A stretch of DNA of 64,000 bases from Sutcliffiella halmapala (GCF_002019665.1 NZ_KV917375.1:3919445-3983444); one strand, 5' to 3'. Positions 9,501 to 18,115 are shown, numbered from the stretch's first letter. The notes: generated by a model not told the origin, from the letters alone. Program-made: numbers and translations.

Positions 9501-9878
9501 ATGTTGCGAAAAATGAAGCTAATTTCAAATGAAAAAGGTGTTACATTAATAGAGTTACTCGCTTCCATTGTTATTTTAAGTATCGTAATACTAGGCCTCT
9601 TAACATTCTTCTCCCAACTGATGTCACACTCCTTGAAAGTAGAGGACAAGCTAACAACGATAAATTTGGCGGAAAAAGTACTAAATGAATATAAATTAGT
9701 TCAGGAAGAATTTACAGAACACGAGCTAAATGGAAAGATTTATTACTCTAAAGTGATTGAACTACCTGACCAAAGATACCTAGACCTCCTCCCAATACGG
9801 GTAGAAATTTATACCGATAATAGCTATAACTCAACCTCAATGGCGACACAAATATATGGTTATATGGAGGGTGAATGA
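9501..9878 (+). CDS. Prepilin-like protein (type II secretion/type IV pilus minor pilin)
   Basis: A 125-residue protein from the ATG at 9501 (GAGG just upstream; an in-frame GTG at 9495 overlaps that site). It has a type III signal: KGVTLIELLASIVILSIVIL, cleaved after Gly13, with Glu at mature position 5. The N-methylated helix continues to about residue 35 and a short globular head follows. Such proteins are cut by a prepilin peptidase and assemble as minor subunits of a pilus or pseudopilus. No ATPase, platform protein or peptidase gene is nearby, so assembly would use machinery elsewhere. It overlaps the next gene by ATGA. Confidence 0.85.
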   Translation: MLRKMKLISNEKGVTLIELLASIVILSIVILGLLTFFSQLMSHSLKVEDKLTTINLAEKVLNEYKLVQEEFTEHELNGKIYYSKVIELPDQRYLDLLPIRVEIYTDNSYNSTSMATQIYGYMEGE

Positions 9879-10408
9879 AATTGTTCTTTTGGAAAAATGA
9901 ACGCGGATACGCTCTGTTAATTGTTCTATTAACCATTGTGATTATTGGTTTGTTTATACCTCCCATTATGTCTAGTATTCTATCAAGTGCAACACAATTC
10001 AATAAATCGGAAGAGAAGGTTCAACATCAAAACCTAGTAGGGATGAGTGTAAACTACTTTGAACGGACAGTTACTGATCTATTAGAGATGTGGAAGCTCC
10101 CAGAAGATTGGGTACCTCCAACTAATTGGGATACTTGGACGGAAGCACAAAAAGAAAGCTATTTCAACACAATGATTATTCAATATATTGAAACGGAGCT
10201 TGGAAAACGAAACTTTCAAGCAAATCCACCACCATTTCGTGCGAATGGCACTCAATTCACCCTTTCCTATCGCGTTAATAAAAGTGGCGGACAAGTAATC
10301 TTTGAACTTGATATTTACACGAAGATTGATGGTGGAGATACAGTAACGACGAAAGAAAAGTTACCGATGCCACCGATGAACTTCAATATTACTAGTAGCA
10401 GTTCATAA
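9875..10408 (+). CDS. Pseudopilin-like protein lacking Glu5
   Basis: A 177-residue protein that starts in an ATGA overlap with the preceding gene. Its N-terminus ERGYALLIVLLTIVIIG has a Gly-aromatic cleavage site (Gly11) and a long hydrophobic helix but no glutamate at mature position 5, the pattern of GspK-type tip pseudopilins. The rest is polar and unrecognised, with a proline-rich stretch (PPEDWVPPTNW-like composition around residues 75-85) and a serine tail. By position it is the middle member of a three-gene pseudopilin operon. Confidence 0.75.
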   Translation: MKLFFWKNERGYALLIVLLTIVIIGLFIPPIMSSILSSATQFNKSEEKVQHQNLVGMSVNYFERTVTDLLEMWKLPEDWVPPTNWDTWTEAQKESYFNTMIIQYIETELGKRNFQANPPPFRANGTQFTLSYRVNKSGGQVIFELDIYTKIDGGDTVTTKEKLPMPPMNFNITSSSS

Positions 10409-10465
10409 AAATTGAATCACTTTATCACTCCCGCCTCGGAACTATATTAAAGCAGGTGAACAAGT

Positions 10466-11821
10466 ATGATTAAAAAGAAATGGTTGGATGAGTCTGGTGT
10501 TACTTTATTAGAAGTACTAGTAACAATGGCCATTCTTACTTTTCTAACAAGCTTAACCTTTGGTGTCTTAACCACCACAGTAAAATACAAGGACAAAACG
10601 CAGTCCCACGTTAATTTAAGACAAGAAGCAAATTTAATCGTCAGTACCTTGAGAAACCAACACCAGCAACCTAATTATGCTTTTTGCTCCGAAAACTTAT
10701 TAACTAACGACCAAATTTCATTTAAAGAGCTTACTATCACTGACACTAGTGCTACCATTTCAAAAGAGAACCCCTGTGCAGACTTTAAGTCCTCAGACGA
10801 TTTGAACGTGCAATTCACTTTAACCGATAAACAAAATAATAGTTTTGATGTGGATACGGTAATCTCGGGTGGAAAATTGAATATGGCTAGTAAGGATATT
10901 AATGTAACGTTGCCGAGTATTGATGATGGACCCGGTAATTTTTATGATTTTTTGATAGCAGAGAATGTGTTTGTTTATGGAAAGCAACTAGAGTTTGCAG
11001 GAGGGAATATGATTGGACCTAATGCAACGATGGTTATTCTAGGGAATCTTTCTACCAATCAACTGAATGGAGGAGCGTTTAGTAAAGTTTCTAATATATT
11101 CATAGATGGTAATATTGATTTGGAGCATGGATCAGCAGGATTAGGGTCTAATACTAACCCTGGTTTTATTTATGTAAATGGTGATTTTCTCCTTAAAAGT
11201 GGTACACGAGATATATATGGGGATGTTTATGTAGCTAGGAACACCTTTCTTAAGGATGCAAATATAAGAGGGAATATTTACGTTCAAGGAGACGTTACTT
11301 TAAATTGGACTCCAAACCTAAGTAATAATTCAAGGGTATTTTATAAAGGTTCGTTAAATTATCCATCTTCTTTTGATAGAGGAATCATAGAAAAAATGAT
11401 TAAAGATAGCAATGTACCTACAGTTCCAAATGAAAAAAAGTTGAATTTTGAAATACCGCCATTAAAATCAGATCAATGGTTTACTGCAAATGGTTACTCT
11501 CAGACACTCAAACAAAATAATATGAAACTATATGGAAATACCATAAATGTTGGTCCATCAATTAATGGACAATATGTAAATACCTTTAATAATGTAACAC
11601 TAGTAAGTAAAGGAGATATAAAAGTAGAAGGTGGTGACTTAAGAATGACAGGAGTCCTATTTGCTCCTAATGGAAAGGTCACCTTCCATGGCGAATCTTT
11701 TGAAGGCCTAGTTATCTCTAAAGAAGGATTCTTTGTGACTAGAGGTGGTTCTACGGTCACCTTTAAAAATATTGAGCATTATATAAAAAATGTCCAAGAT
11801 TTCCCGTTTCAAGTAAACTAA
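10466..11821 (+). CDS. Prepilin N-terminus fused to a repetitive glycine-rich domain
   Basis: A 451-residue protein with AGGTG before the ATG. The prepilin signal ESGVTLLEVLVTMAIL has a Gly11 cleavage site and Glu5. After a linker (about 40-150), residues 160-435 are a run of short glycine/asparagine strands (GNIDLEHGS, YVNGDFLLKSG, GDVYVARN, RGNIYVQGDVTL) that look like a right-handed beta-helix or bactofilin-like fold. The end (GVLFAPNGKVTFHGESFEG) resembles the C-terminal domain of some PilX-like pilins. It is much larger than normal pseudopilins and may be a surface or tip subunit. It is third in the pseudopilin operon, 57 bases after the second gene, followed by a terminator. Confidence 0.8.
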   Translation: MIKKKWLDESGVTLLEVLVTMAILTFLTSLTFGVLTTTVKYKDKTQSHVNLRQEANLIVSTLRNQHQQPNYAFCSENLLTNDQISFKELTITDTSATISKENPCADFKSSDDLNVQFTLTDKQNNSFDVDTVISGGKLNMASKDINVTLPSIDDGPGNFYDFLIAENVFVYGKQLEFAGGNMIGPNATMVILGNLSTNQLNGGAFSKVSNIFIDGNIDLEHGSAGLGSNTNPGFIYVNGDFLLKSGTRDIYGDVYVARNTFLKDANIRGNIYVQGDVTLNWTPNLSNNSRVFYKGSLNYPSSFDRGIIEKMIKDSNVPTVPNEKKLNFEIPPLKSDQWFTANGYSQTLKQNNMKLYGNTINVGPSINGQYVNTFNNVTLVSKGDIKVEGGDLRMTGVLFAPNGKVTFHGESFEGLVISKEGFFVTRGGSTVTFKNIEHYIKNVQDFPFQVN

Positions 11822-11864
11822 TATTGAAGAACAAAATCGCAAACACAACTTCATTACCTTTACG

Positions 11865-11897
11865 TCCCAAGTAAAAATTATTTACTTGGGATTTTCT
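11865..11897 (+). terminator. Terminator of the pseudopilin operon
   Basis: TCCCAAGTAAA pairs with TTTACTTGGGA, followed by TTTTCTTTC, 43 bases after the last pseudopilin stop codon. Confidence 0.85.
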
Positions 11898-11904
11898 TTC
11901 TCTC

Positions 11905-12116
11905 TTTAGATGGTCCCTATACAGACTACACCTTGATTGTTCCCTCTATTTTCTTTTTTAGCGTTTAGAGGGCACGATTACCTCTTCATCGTTCCCTCTT
12001 TTTTATTTTTTGGCGTTTAGAGGGCACGATTACCTCTTCATCGTTCCCTCTTTTTTATTTTTTGGCGTTTAGAGGGCACGATTACCTCTCGATCGTTCCC
12101 TCTTTTTTCTTTTTTG
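11905..12116 (+). repeat. Tandem 51-52-bp terminator-like repeats, left block
   Basis: Units start at 11962, 12013 and 12065, preceded by a degenerate unit from about 11905. Each reads GCGTTTAGAGGGCACGATTA, then CCTCTTCATCGTTCCCTC, then a T-rich run. GAGGG.ACGAT pairs with ATCGT.CCCTC, so every unit can fold into a hairpin followed by Ts. The block ends where the IS256-family element begins and resumes at 13544. Confidence 0.9.
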
Positions 12117-13535
12117 GATAAAGTCCATATAATTGTGTAAATAGAAAGGTCACCATCATGACCCGTGGTGTTACAATGTTTTCGACCAAGAAAACTACAC
12201 GCACGGAGGACATGATGATGACCCAAATCAATATTACTATAAATTTAGAAGATCTCAAAGAGAAAATCGAAAAAAGCGCTTTAGAATCACCTGTAAAAGC
12301 ATCCCTTTCCCTTATTTTAAATTCTTTGATGGAAAAAGAAAGAGATGAGTACATCAACGCACTCTCTCATGAGAGAACTGAAGAACGCCGATCCTATCGG
12401 AATGGGTATTATGAGCGTGAGTTGATTACGGGAGCTGGTTCTCTAAAACTTAGAGTTCCTCGTACACGAGATGGGGAATTTTCTACCACTGTCTTTCAAA
12501 AATATGCACGCTGCGAACAGGCTCTTATTCTTTCCATGATTGAAATGGTGGTAAATGGGGTTTCTACACGAAAGGTAACGAAAATTGTAGAAGAGCTGTG
12601 TGGGAAAAGTGTGTCTAAATCTCTCGTTTCCAATTTAACCAAAACACTTGATCCTATCATCAACGAATGGAGAAACCGTCCATTAAACACGTTTTACTAC
12701 CCTTATGTTTACGTGGACGCTCTATATATCAAGGTTCGGGAAAACCAAAAGGTGGTGTCTAAAAGTGTTCATATTGCTTGTGGGGTGAACCAAAACGGGC
12801 ATAGAGAAATCATTGGCTTGAAAGTTAATCACTCGGAATCCACTGAAAGCTGGTCTAATTTCTTTGAGTACCTAAAATCTAGAGGACTTCAATCTCCTAA
12901 AATGGTGATCTCTGATGCCCATGCTGGTTTGGTTTCTTCCATTCAAACATCATTCTTAGGAACCTCTTGGCAGAGATGTGTGGTCCATTTCTTAAGGAAC
13001 ATCATGGACACCCTCCCTAAAAAGACAACAGAAGCTCGACAAGAGCTTAAAGACATGTTTCAGAACTCGGATATCAAACTTGTAAGAGAGATGAAAGCCC
13101 GTTTTGTGGAAAAGTACCAAGACACAAAGGGCTTCAGTAAAGCTATTAATAAACTAGAGGATGGGTTTGAGGACGCTATTCAATTTCATTCACAACCAGT
13201 TCAACACCATAAGAACCTACGTACCACTAACATGTTAGAACGTGTTAACAGAGAAATACGTAGAAGAGAACGAGTCATTCAGATTTTCCCTAATGAACAA
13301 TCTGCCAATCGAATCATTGGAGCCGTTTTAATGAATATAGAAGCAGACTGGAATAAGCATAACATCCCCTATCTAAAAGATATCAAGCCTAATTAACCCT
13401 AAAAGATAGTGGTTAAGCCTAATTTCAAATTGACCTCTCGATGTAAATTCGAAATACGTATCGCTCACCTAATCTTATTTATTGTCTTGTCGAAACTCAT
13501 TGTTGACACTTTTACACAATAATATGGACTTGACT
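12117..13535 (+). mobile_element. IS256-family insertion sequence inside a repeat array
   Basis: A 1419-bp element with imperfect terminal inverted repeats: left AAAGTCCATATAATTGTGTA (from about 12120) and right, read inward, CAAGTCCATATTATTGTGTA (from about 13532). It is flanked by CTTTTTTG on the left (12109-12116) and CTTTTTTT on the right (13536-13543), an 8-bp target duplication with one base changed. Repeat units of the same family lie on both sides, so it inserted within a pre-existing array. It encodes one intact transposase. Confidence 0.88.
12218..13396 (+). CDS. IS256-family (mutator-type) transposase
   Basis: A DDE transposase of about 392 residues. Catalytic residues are visible in YVDALYIKVRE (first D), VISDAHAGL (second D) and TTNMLERVNREIRRRERVI (E). 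The family signature WQRCVVHFLRNIM is present. The ATG at 12218 is preferred because GGAGG ends 8 bases before it; the frame is open from 12158, and ATGs at 12212 and 12215 are alternatives. There are no internal stops, so it may be active. Confidence 0.95.
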   Translation: MTQINITINLEDLKEKIEKSALESPVKASLSLILNSLMEKERDEYINALSHERTEERRSYRNGYYERELITGAGSLKLRVPRTRDGEFSTTVFQKYARCEQALILSMIEMVVNGVSTRKVTKIVEELCGKSVSKSLVSNLTKTLDPIINEWRNRPLNTFYYPYVYVDALYIKVRENQKVVSKSVHIACGVNQNGHREIIGLKVNHSESTESWSNFFEYLKSRGLQSPKMVISDAHAGLVSSIQTSFLGTSWQRCVVHFLRNIMDTLPKKTTEARQELKDMFQNSDIKLVREMKARFVEKYQDTKGFSKAINKLEDGFEDAIQFHSQPVQHHKNLRTTNMLERVNREIRRRERVIQIFPNEQSANRIIGAVLMNIEADWNKHNIPYLKDIKPN

Positions 13536-13543
13536 CTTTTTTT

Positions 13544-13775
13544 GCGTTTAGAGGGCACGATTACCTCTCGATCGTTCCCTCTTTTTTCTTTTTTGGCGTT
13601 TAGAGGGCACGATTACCTCTCGATCGTTCCCTCTTTTTTCTTTTTTAGCGTTTAGAGGGCACGATTACGCCTCGATCGTTCCCTCTATTTTCTTTTTTAG
13701 CGTTTAGAGGGTACGATTACGCCTTGATCGTTCCCTCTATTTTCTCTTTAGACGTTTGGAGGGTACGATTACGAA
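13544..13775 (+). repeat. Tandem 52-bp terminator-like repeats, right block
   Basis: Full units start at 13544, 13596, 13648 and 13700; a partial, diverged unit begins near 13752. Identity to the left block is high, and decay increases rightwards (CCTCTCG becomes GCCTCG, then GCCTTG). The last one and a half units form the 3' end of the PHP-domain gene on the minus strand. Confidence 0.9.
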
Positions 13776-14613
13776 TTACTCGTTTCTTCAACATCTCTAA
13801 ACACCCCTCCCCCATACTTTTCGACCCAAGCCTCGTTTCTCTTTCCCCGTAAAAGCCGTGGAAATCGGAGCCACCGGTTTGGACAAGGTTGTATTTTTTT
13901 GCGAGATTGCTCGCTTTTCTTTCTTCTGCCTCTTGGTGTAGTGGATGTTTTACTTCAATTCCTTCTAAGCCTACTTCCACCCAGTCTTGGACTGCTTCAA
14001 AATTATTAAATTGACCTGGATGAGCTAATACTGGGACTCCCCCAGCTGCTCGAATCGCTTTTATTGCATCAAAGACATCGATATATTCAATCGCTTCAAA
14101 CGCGATACCTTTTGGCTCTGTCTCACTTCCTCTTGAAAACAGCTTTTTGTACAAATCGCCATAAATTCGGTCGGTGTAGCCTTTTTCCAAAAGAGCGTGC
14201 ATAATATGCTGCTTGTAGACTCCTGTTCCGCCTTGAGCAAATTGTTCCACTTCATCCCACGTAATCTCGTAGCCGGCTGACATGATTTTTATGACCATAT
14301 TGATGGAAGCTTGCTGCCTTCGCTCAATCATTGGTTGACATAGTTGGTAAATGGCTTGATGCCCAGGTGTCACAAAATAGCCTAATATATGGGCACGCGT
14401 TTGTCTCTTGTAATCATAAGCAGAGATTTCAATTCCTGGGATGATTTCTATCCCCAGCTTCTTCCCCAGTAACATAGCATAATCTAACCCAAGCGTCGTA
14501 TCATGATCCGTGATTGCTAAGTGTGTAACACCATTCACTTTTGCTAAAGTAATGACTTCTTCGATTGTAAAAGAATTATCGGATATCTTCGTATGACAAT
14601 GTAAATCAATCAT
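13717..14613 (-). CDS. PHP-domain phosphoesterase of the phosphonate operon (PhnPP-like)
   Basis: A 298-residue PHP metallo-phosphoesterase. Metal ligands are seen in MIDLHCHTKISDNS, LAITDHDTT, the central IPGIEISAYD, PVLAHPG and GGSDFHG. It overlaps the upstream acetyltransferase by ATGA and is the last gene of the C-P lyase operon. The window lacks phnP and phnN, and PHP enzymes (PhnPP type) are known to hydrolyse 5-phosphoribosyl 1,2-cyclic phosphate, the product of C-P lyase; that is the likely role. A trpH/RNase AM-like nucleotidase is the alternative. The final ~19 residues are encoded by the terminator-like repeat array, so the native stop has probably been replaced. Confidence 0.85.
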   Translation of the reverse strand: MIDLHCHTKISDNSFTIEEVITLAKVNGVTHLAITDHDTTLGLDYAMLLGKKLGIEIIPGIEISAYDYKRQTRAHILGYFVTPGHQAIYQLCQPMIERRQQASINMVIKIMSAGYEITWDEVEQFAQGGTGVYKQHIMHALLEKGYTDRIYGDLYKKLFSRGSETEPKGIAFEAIEYIDVFDAIKAIRAAGGVPVLAHPGQFNNFEAVQDWVEVGLEGIEVKHPLHQEAEERKASNLAKKYNLVQTGGSDFHGFYGERETRLGSKSMGEGCLEMLKKRVIRNRTLQTSKEKIEGTIKA

Positions 14614-15050
14614 TTTTTTATCAACTCCATCATGAAACTGACTCCATGCCTTTTAAAATCTAATGCATCATAAAAAGCATGAGCATCTTCTCTTTTTTCA
14701 TTACTTGATAACATTAGCTTGTAGCAGTTATTTTCTGTCGCTATTTCAGCTGCCATATCCATCATTTGTTTTCCGATTCCCATCCTTTTAAAGCTAGGAT
14801 GGACAACTACATTTTCGACAATAGCAAATTTCAATCCACCGTGTCCAAAATTATCACAAATGATTAAAGTAAACGTCGCTGCGATTTGCTTGTCCACTTC
14901 TAGTACAAATATTTTATAAAAAGGATAGACTTTAATTTGTTCGAATAATTGCTCGGCTTCGTTTATTGAAAACACCATTTCACGATCAAGCTCTTTAAGA
15001 AGCTCTAAATAAATCGTTAGCTCTTGTTTCCTTAACTCCCGAATGAACAT
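14610..15050 (-). CDS. GNAT-family N-acetyltransferase (PhnO-like position)
   Basis: A 146-residue GNAT protein with AAGGAG 5 bases before the ATG. The acetyl-CoA motif is VVVHPSFKRMGIGKQMMDMA, followed by CYKLMLSSNEKREDAHAFYDALDF, which marks the usual C-terminal strand-helix. It lies between phnL and the PHP gene, with 9 bases after phnL and an ATGA overlap with PHP. In C-P lyase operons a GNAT gene often encodes PhnO, which acetylates aminoalkylphosphonates; that role is inferred from context, as the sequence alone gives only the family. Confidence 0.85.
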   Translation of the reverse strand: MFIRELRKQELTIYLELLKELDREMVFSINEAEQLFEQIKVYPFYKIFVLEVDKQIAATFTLIICDNFGHGGLKFAIVENVVVHPSFKRMGIGKQMMDMAAEIATENNCYKLMLSSNEKREDAHAFYDALDFKRHGVSFMMELIKK

Positions 15051-15059
15051 ATTTTCTCC

Positions 15060-15779
15060 TTAAATAGAAAGATTTGCTTTCTCATATAAATTTCCATCCT
15101 GTAAATGGTACTCACGGTCAACCACTGTCTCCATAAAGTCGATATCATGGAAGATTCCAATCATACTCGTACCATTTTCTTTTAATTCTACAATCATCTC
15201 TTTTACCGCTTCCTTAGATGAATGATCAAGTGAAGCTGTCGGTTCATCGAGCAAAAGTAGCTTAGGGCGTTTAATCATCGCTTGCGCTAAATTTAAACGA
15301 AGCTTTTCTCCACCACTAAATGTCCTCGGAAAGGATGTCCAAAGTTTTTCTGGCAGCTTAAAATGATGCAAGATCTTTTTAGCTTGTTCAACTGCTTCTT
15401 GATCTTCAACACCCATTTCAAATAATGCTTCCGCAACTACATCAATAGCAGTTACTCGTGGCATCACATTTAAAAATTGCGAGACATACCCAATCTCTTT
15501 ATTCCGAATGGCAAGCATTTCTCTCTCCGTTGCTTGAATTAAATCAATCAGCCCGAATTGCTCAGAGTGATACATCATTTTCCCACCTGTTGGCAAATAG
15601 GTTCGGTAAATGCTTTTTAAGATTGTTGACTTACCAGCGCCACTCTTCCCAGTAATTCCGATAAATTCTCCTGGATTTAATGAAAAGCTAATCCCCTTAC
15701 AACCTACGATTTGTTTTTCATTAAAGTGATGCATCATAAATGATTTTTCTAGATTTTCCACCATAAGAAGTTCATTCAT
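15060..15779 (-). CDS. phnL: C-P lyase accessory ATP-binding protein PhnL
   Basis: A 239-residue ABC-type ATPase with Walker A GKSGAGKST, signature TFSGGEKLRLNLAQAM, Walker B LLLLDEPTASLD and switch histidine in IFHDIDF. The central IRNKEIGYVSQFLNVMPRV and position next to phnM identify PhnL. The ATG at 15779 is used because GGAGAGGTG lies just before it; an in-frame GTG at 15788 is inside that ribosome site. It acts with PhnG-J in turning phosphonate into ribose 1-phosphonate 5-triphosphate. Confidence 0.92.
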   Translation of the reverse strand: MNELLMVENLEKSFMMHHFNEKQIVGCKGISFSLNPGEFIGITGKSGAGKSTILKSIYRTYLPTGGKMMYHSEQFGLIDLIQATEREMLAIRNKEIGYVSQFLNVMPRVTAIDVVAEALFEMGVEDQEAVEQAKKILHHFKLPEKLWTSFPRTFSGGEKLRLNLAQAMIKRPKLLLLDEPTASLDHSSKEAVKEMIVELKENGTSMIGIFHDIDFMETVVDREYHLQDGNLYEKANLSI

Positions 15780-15793
15780 TTTTTTCACCTCTC

Positions 15794-16984
15794 CTAATAA
15801 ACTTCACTAAAAATTGATGTCTGTTGATAGTTCATCTGGCAAACCTGTTGACCATTTACAAAGACGGTTTCAAGAATTGGACGCTTCTCTTCTTCAGATA
15901 TAATTAATAAATCTGCCCTCTTCCCTACCTCAATGGAGCCTACCTCACCTTCAATTTTTAACGCTTTAGCCGGATTGATGGTAACCATGTTAATCGCTTC
16001 GTTCATCGCCATTCCATGGTTGTATAATTTAAACACTGTATACAATAAGGACGATGGATAATAATCTGAACACAATATATCAACTAGACCGTGTTCTATT
16101 GCTTCCATTGCTGATAAATTATTGCTATGAGATTTTCCTAGTAGCGCATTCGGTGCTCCCATGACAACGAACAAGCCCATTTCTTTTGCTTTTTGAGCAA
16201 CCTCTAGATTAATTGGAAATTCACTAATCGTCGTATTCCACTCTTTTACAACTTGTAGCTTTTCAACAGTATCATCGTCGTGGGAAGCAATTGGAACATT
16301 GAGTTCAAATGCTTGTTGCGCTAGTGCTCGAATATCGGATTCTCCTAATTTCGTTAATGTTTTACTCTCTTCAATAAACGATACAGCTTGGTCTTCTGTG
16401 TAATGTCGGTGTTGCATGAGGAGCTTTTTATGGACCTCCATATCACGAAACTGTCCTTGACCTGGTGTGTGATCCATAAAAGAAAGCTGGTCAATATCCT
16501 TGGATGAAAGGAGCTGGTGTACATCCGTTATGGCACTCAAGTTAGTAATCTCATAACGAAGATGAGTTTTGTGACGAATGAGATGCTGTCCCTTTGATAA
16601 TTTTTTTATATTTTTGATGGCAGTTAAGACATTAGCATTTCTTCTGGTCCACTTATTAGCGTTTTCTTCCAATAGAGACAAAGAATGATAGATTGTTGTA
16701 ATTCCTTCTCCCACCAACTTTTTTTCCAATTCATAAAACGATACTTCAATCGGAAAGGTACTGCTTGGTCGCGGTTCTAATTCCATTTCAATCGCATCAC
16801 TGTGAGAGTCAACAAACCCTGGGATAATCCATTTTCCTGAAGCATCGATATCATCTGGGCCGATATCATGTGGGGTAAAATCTTCAATTTTTACGATGCA
16901 ATCGTCCTCAATAGTTACCGTTCCGTTTGTAATTACACGGTCTGGCTTGACAATCTTCCCATTAAAAAGCTTTCTACGTTTCAT
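15794..16984 (-). CDS. phnM: Ribose 1-methylphosphonate 5-triphosphate diphosphatase PhnM
   Basis: A 396-residue amidohydrolase-superfamily enzyme. Family motifs: VDSHSDAIEMELEPRPSS (first metal site and PhnM-specific EPRP), FMDHTPGQGQF, ASHDDDTVEK and CSDYYPSSLLY. It removes pyrophosphate from the 5-triphosphate intermediate before PhnJ acts. The ATG at 16984 has GGAG 6 bases upstream; the frame begins at a GTG four codons earlier. A GC-rich repeat of about 80 bp separates it from phnK, so the transcript has to read through that hairpin. Confidence 0.94.
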   Translation of the reverse strand: MKRRKLFNGKIVKPDRVITNGTVTIEDDCIVKIEDFTPHDIGPDDIDASGKWIIPGFVDSHSDAIEMELEPRPSSTFPIEVSFYELEKKLVGEGITTIYHSLSLLEENANKWTRRNANVLTAIKNIKKLSKGQHLIRHKTHLRYEITNLSAITDVHQLLSSKDIDQLSFMDHTPGQGQFRDMEVHKKLLMQHRHYTEDQAVSFIEESKTLTKLGESDIRALAQQAFELNVPIASHDDDTVEKLQVVKEWNTTISEFPINLEVAQKAKEMGLFVVMGAPNALLGKSHSNNLSAMEAIEHGLVDILCSDYYPSSLLYTVFKLYNHGMAMNEAINMVTINPAKALKIEGEVGSIEVGKRADLLIISEEEKRPILETVFVNGQQVCQMNYQQTSIFSEVY

Positions 16985-17052
16985 CACTTTCTCCACCTCT
17001 TCCTATTTTTTATAAGGCTACTCTGAAAATATAAGATGACTCCTTTAAACGC

Positions 17053-17130
17053 CCTGTAGATTTCCGTGCCAGGCGTCCGCTTTCCGCGGGCGGCCTCGGG
17101 AGTCTCACGCCTTGCACTACAATCTACAGG
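17053..17130. repeat. GC-rich palindromic intergenic repeat, copy 1
   Basis: CCTGTAGATT (17053-17062) and AATCTACAGG (17121-17130) are perfect inverted arms around a GC-rich core with CGTCCGCTTTCCGCGGGCGG. The GC content is far above the neighbouring genes. Copies with the same layout occur at 23619-23713 and 45688-45818. It lies inside the phn operon between phnK and phnM. Confidence 0.8.
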
Positions 17131-17254
17131 GGAGTCGGGGATACTTGACGCTCCACTTATTCATCATCCATGGTGCGAATTTTGTTTGTACGGAGCGTCG
17201 CTTCTCCTTAGAGAATTAAGGAAACTTTTGAGAGTCAAAAGTTTTAAGATAGGC

Positions 17255-18115
17255 TTATAATAAAGAATGCACTAGCTGTTGGGTATATGGGTGTTGTGGG
17301 TCTTCTAGTATTTGATCTGTTAATCCGTGCTCCACAACCTTTCCGTATCTCATTACCATTGTTCGGTCTGCTAGCATTCGAATGACGCCTAAATCGTGGG
17401 AGACAACAATCATTGCGACATTCAATTCACGTTGGATTTTTCTAATTAAATCGAGTACTCGCGCTTGTACGGATAAGTCGAGTCCTGTAGTTACTTCGTC
17501 TAGTAATAGTAATGGTGGGTTATTCGCTAAGGCTTTGGAGATTTGTACTCGTTGCTGCATTCCACCACTGAAATTTTTCGGTAATTCGTCCATCCGTGTT
17601 AGTGGGATTTCTACATGATCAAGAAGCTCACCAGCACGCATACGAATACTTCCGACATGCAATGATCCAGAAGCAATTAATTTTTCAGCAATGTTTCCTC
17701 CGCTTGAAAAAGACATCCTTAAACCGAGTAACGGATTTTGATACACCATGCCAAGTAAGTGATTGCGAATATATCGTTTCTGCTGAGCTGATTCTGTAAA
17801 AATATTAACATCGCCGTTTTTATAAACAGAAATCATTGCTGAGCCAGATGTAATCTCGTCATCAAAATATAAGCTCTTCATAAGTGAACTTTTACCTGAC
17901 CCACTTTCCCCAACGATCCCTATAATTTCTCCTTTATAAAGCTCCATATTGACGTTAATGCACGCCCAAACACTGCCACAATTAGGACAACGATTATCCT
18001 CTCCTGCTAGACTTTCAGGAGTTTCACACTGCGAACATCCCTCACCATAACGCTTATTTAAGTTTTGAACCTTTAAAATCGGCTCGAGTTCTTGATCGTG
18101 ACATACCATATTCAT
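17255..18115 (-). CDS. phnK: C-P lyase ATP-binding subunit PhnK with inserted zinc ribbon
   Basis: A 286-residue ABC ATPase: Walker A GESGSGKS (69-76), signature FSGGMQQRVQISKAL, Walker B LLLLDEVTTGLD, switch histidine VSHDLGV, and the PhnK ending DPQHPYTQQLV. Between the first strand and Walker A lies an extra segment with CSQC (27-30) and CPNC (43-46) plus Cys52, a zinc-ribbon-like insertion that Escherichia coli PhnK lacks. DEVT replaces the common DEPT. It overlaps phnJ by ATGA. PhnK docks on the PhnGHIJ core. Confidence 0.93.
   Translation of the reverse strand: MNMVCHDQELEPILKVQNLNKRYGEGCSQCETPESLAGEDNRCPNCGSVWACINVNMELYKGEIIGIVGESGSGKSSLMKSLYFDDEITSGSAMISVYKNGDVNIFTESAQQKRYIRNHLLGMVYQNPLLGLRMSFSSGGNIAEKLIASGSLHVGSIRMRAGELLDHVEIPLTRMDELPKNFSGGMQQRVQISKALANNPPLLLLDEVTTGLDLSVQARVLDLIRKIQRELNVAMIVVSHDLGVIRMLADRTMVMRYGKVVEHGLTDQILEDPQHPYTQQLVHSLL

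Noticed and set aside
11905-13775. Possible CRISPR array
   Set aside because: The repeated unit is the full ~52 bp with no unique spacers, the units are hairpin-plus-T runs, and no cas genes are near.
17066-17260. 64-residue frame between phnK and phnM
   Set aside because: It is the translation of the GC-rich palindromic repeat; its composition is unlike the neighbouring genes.
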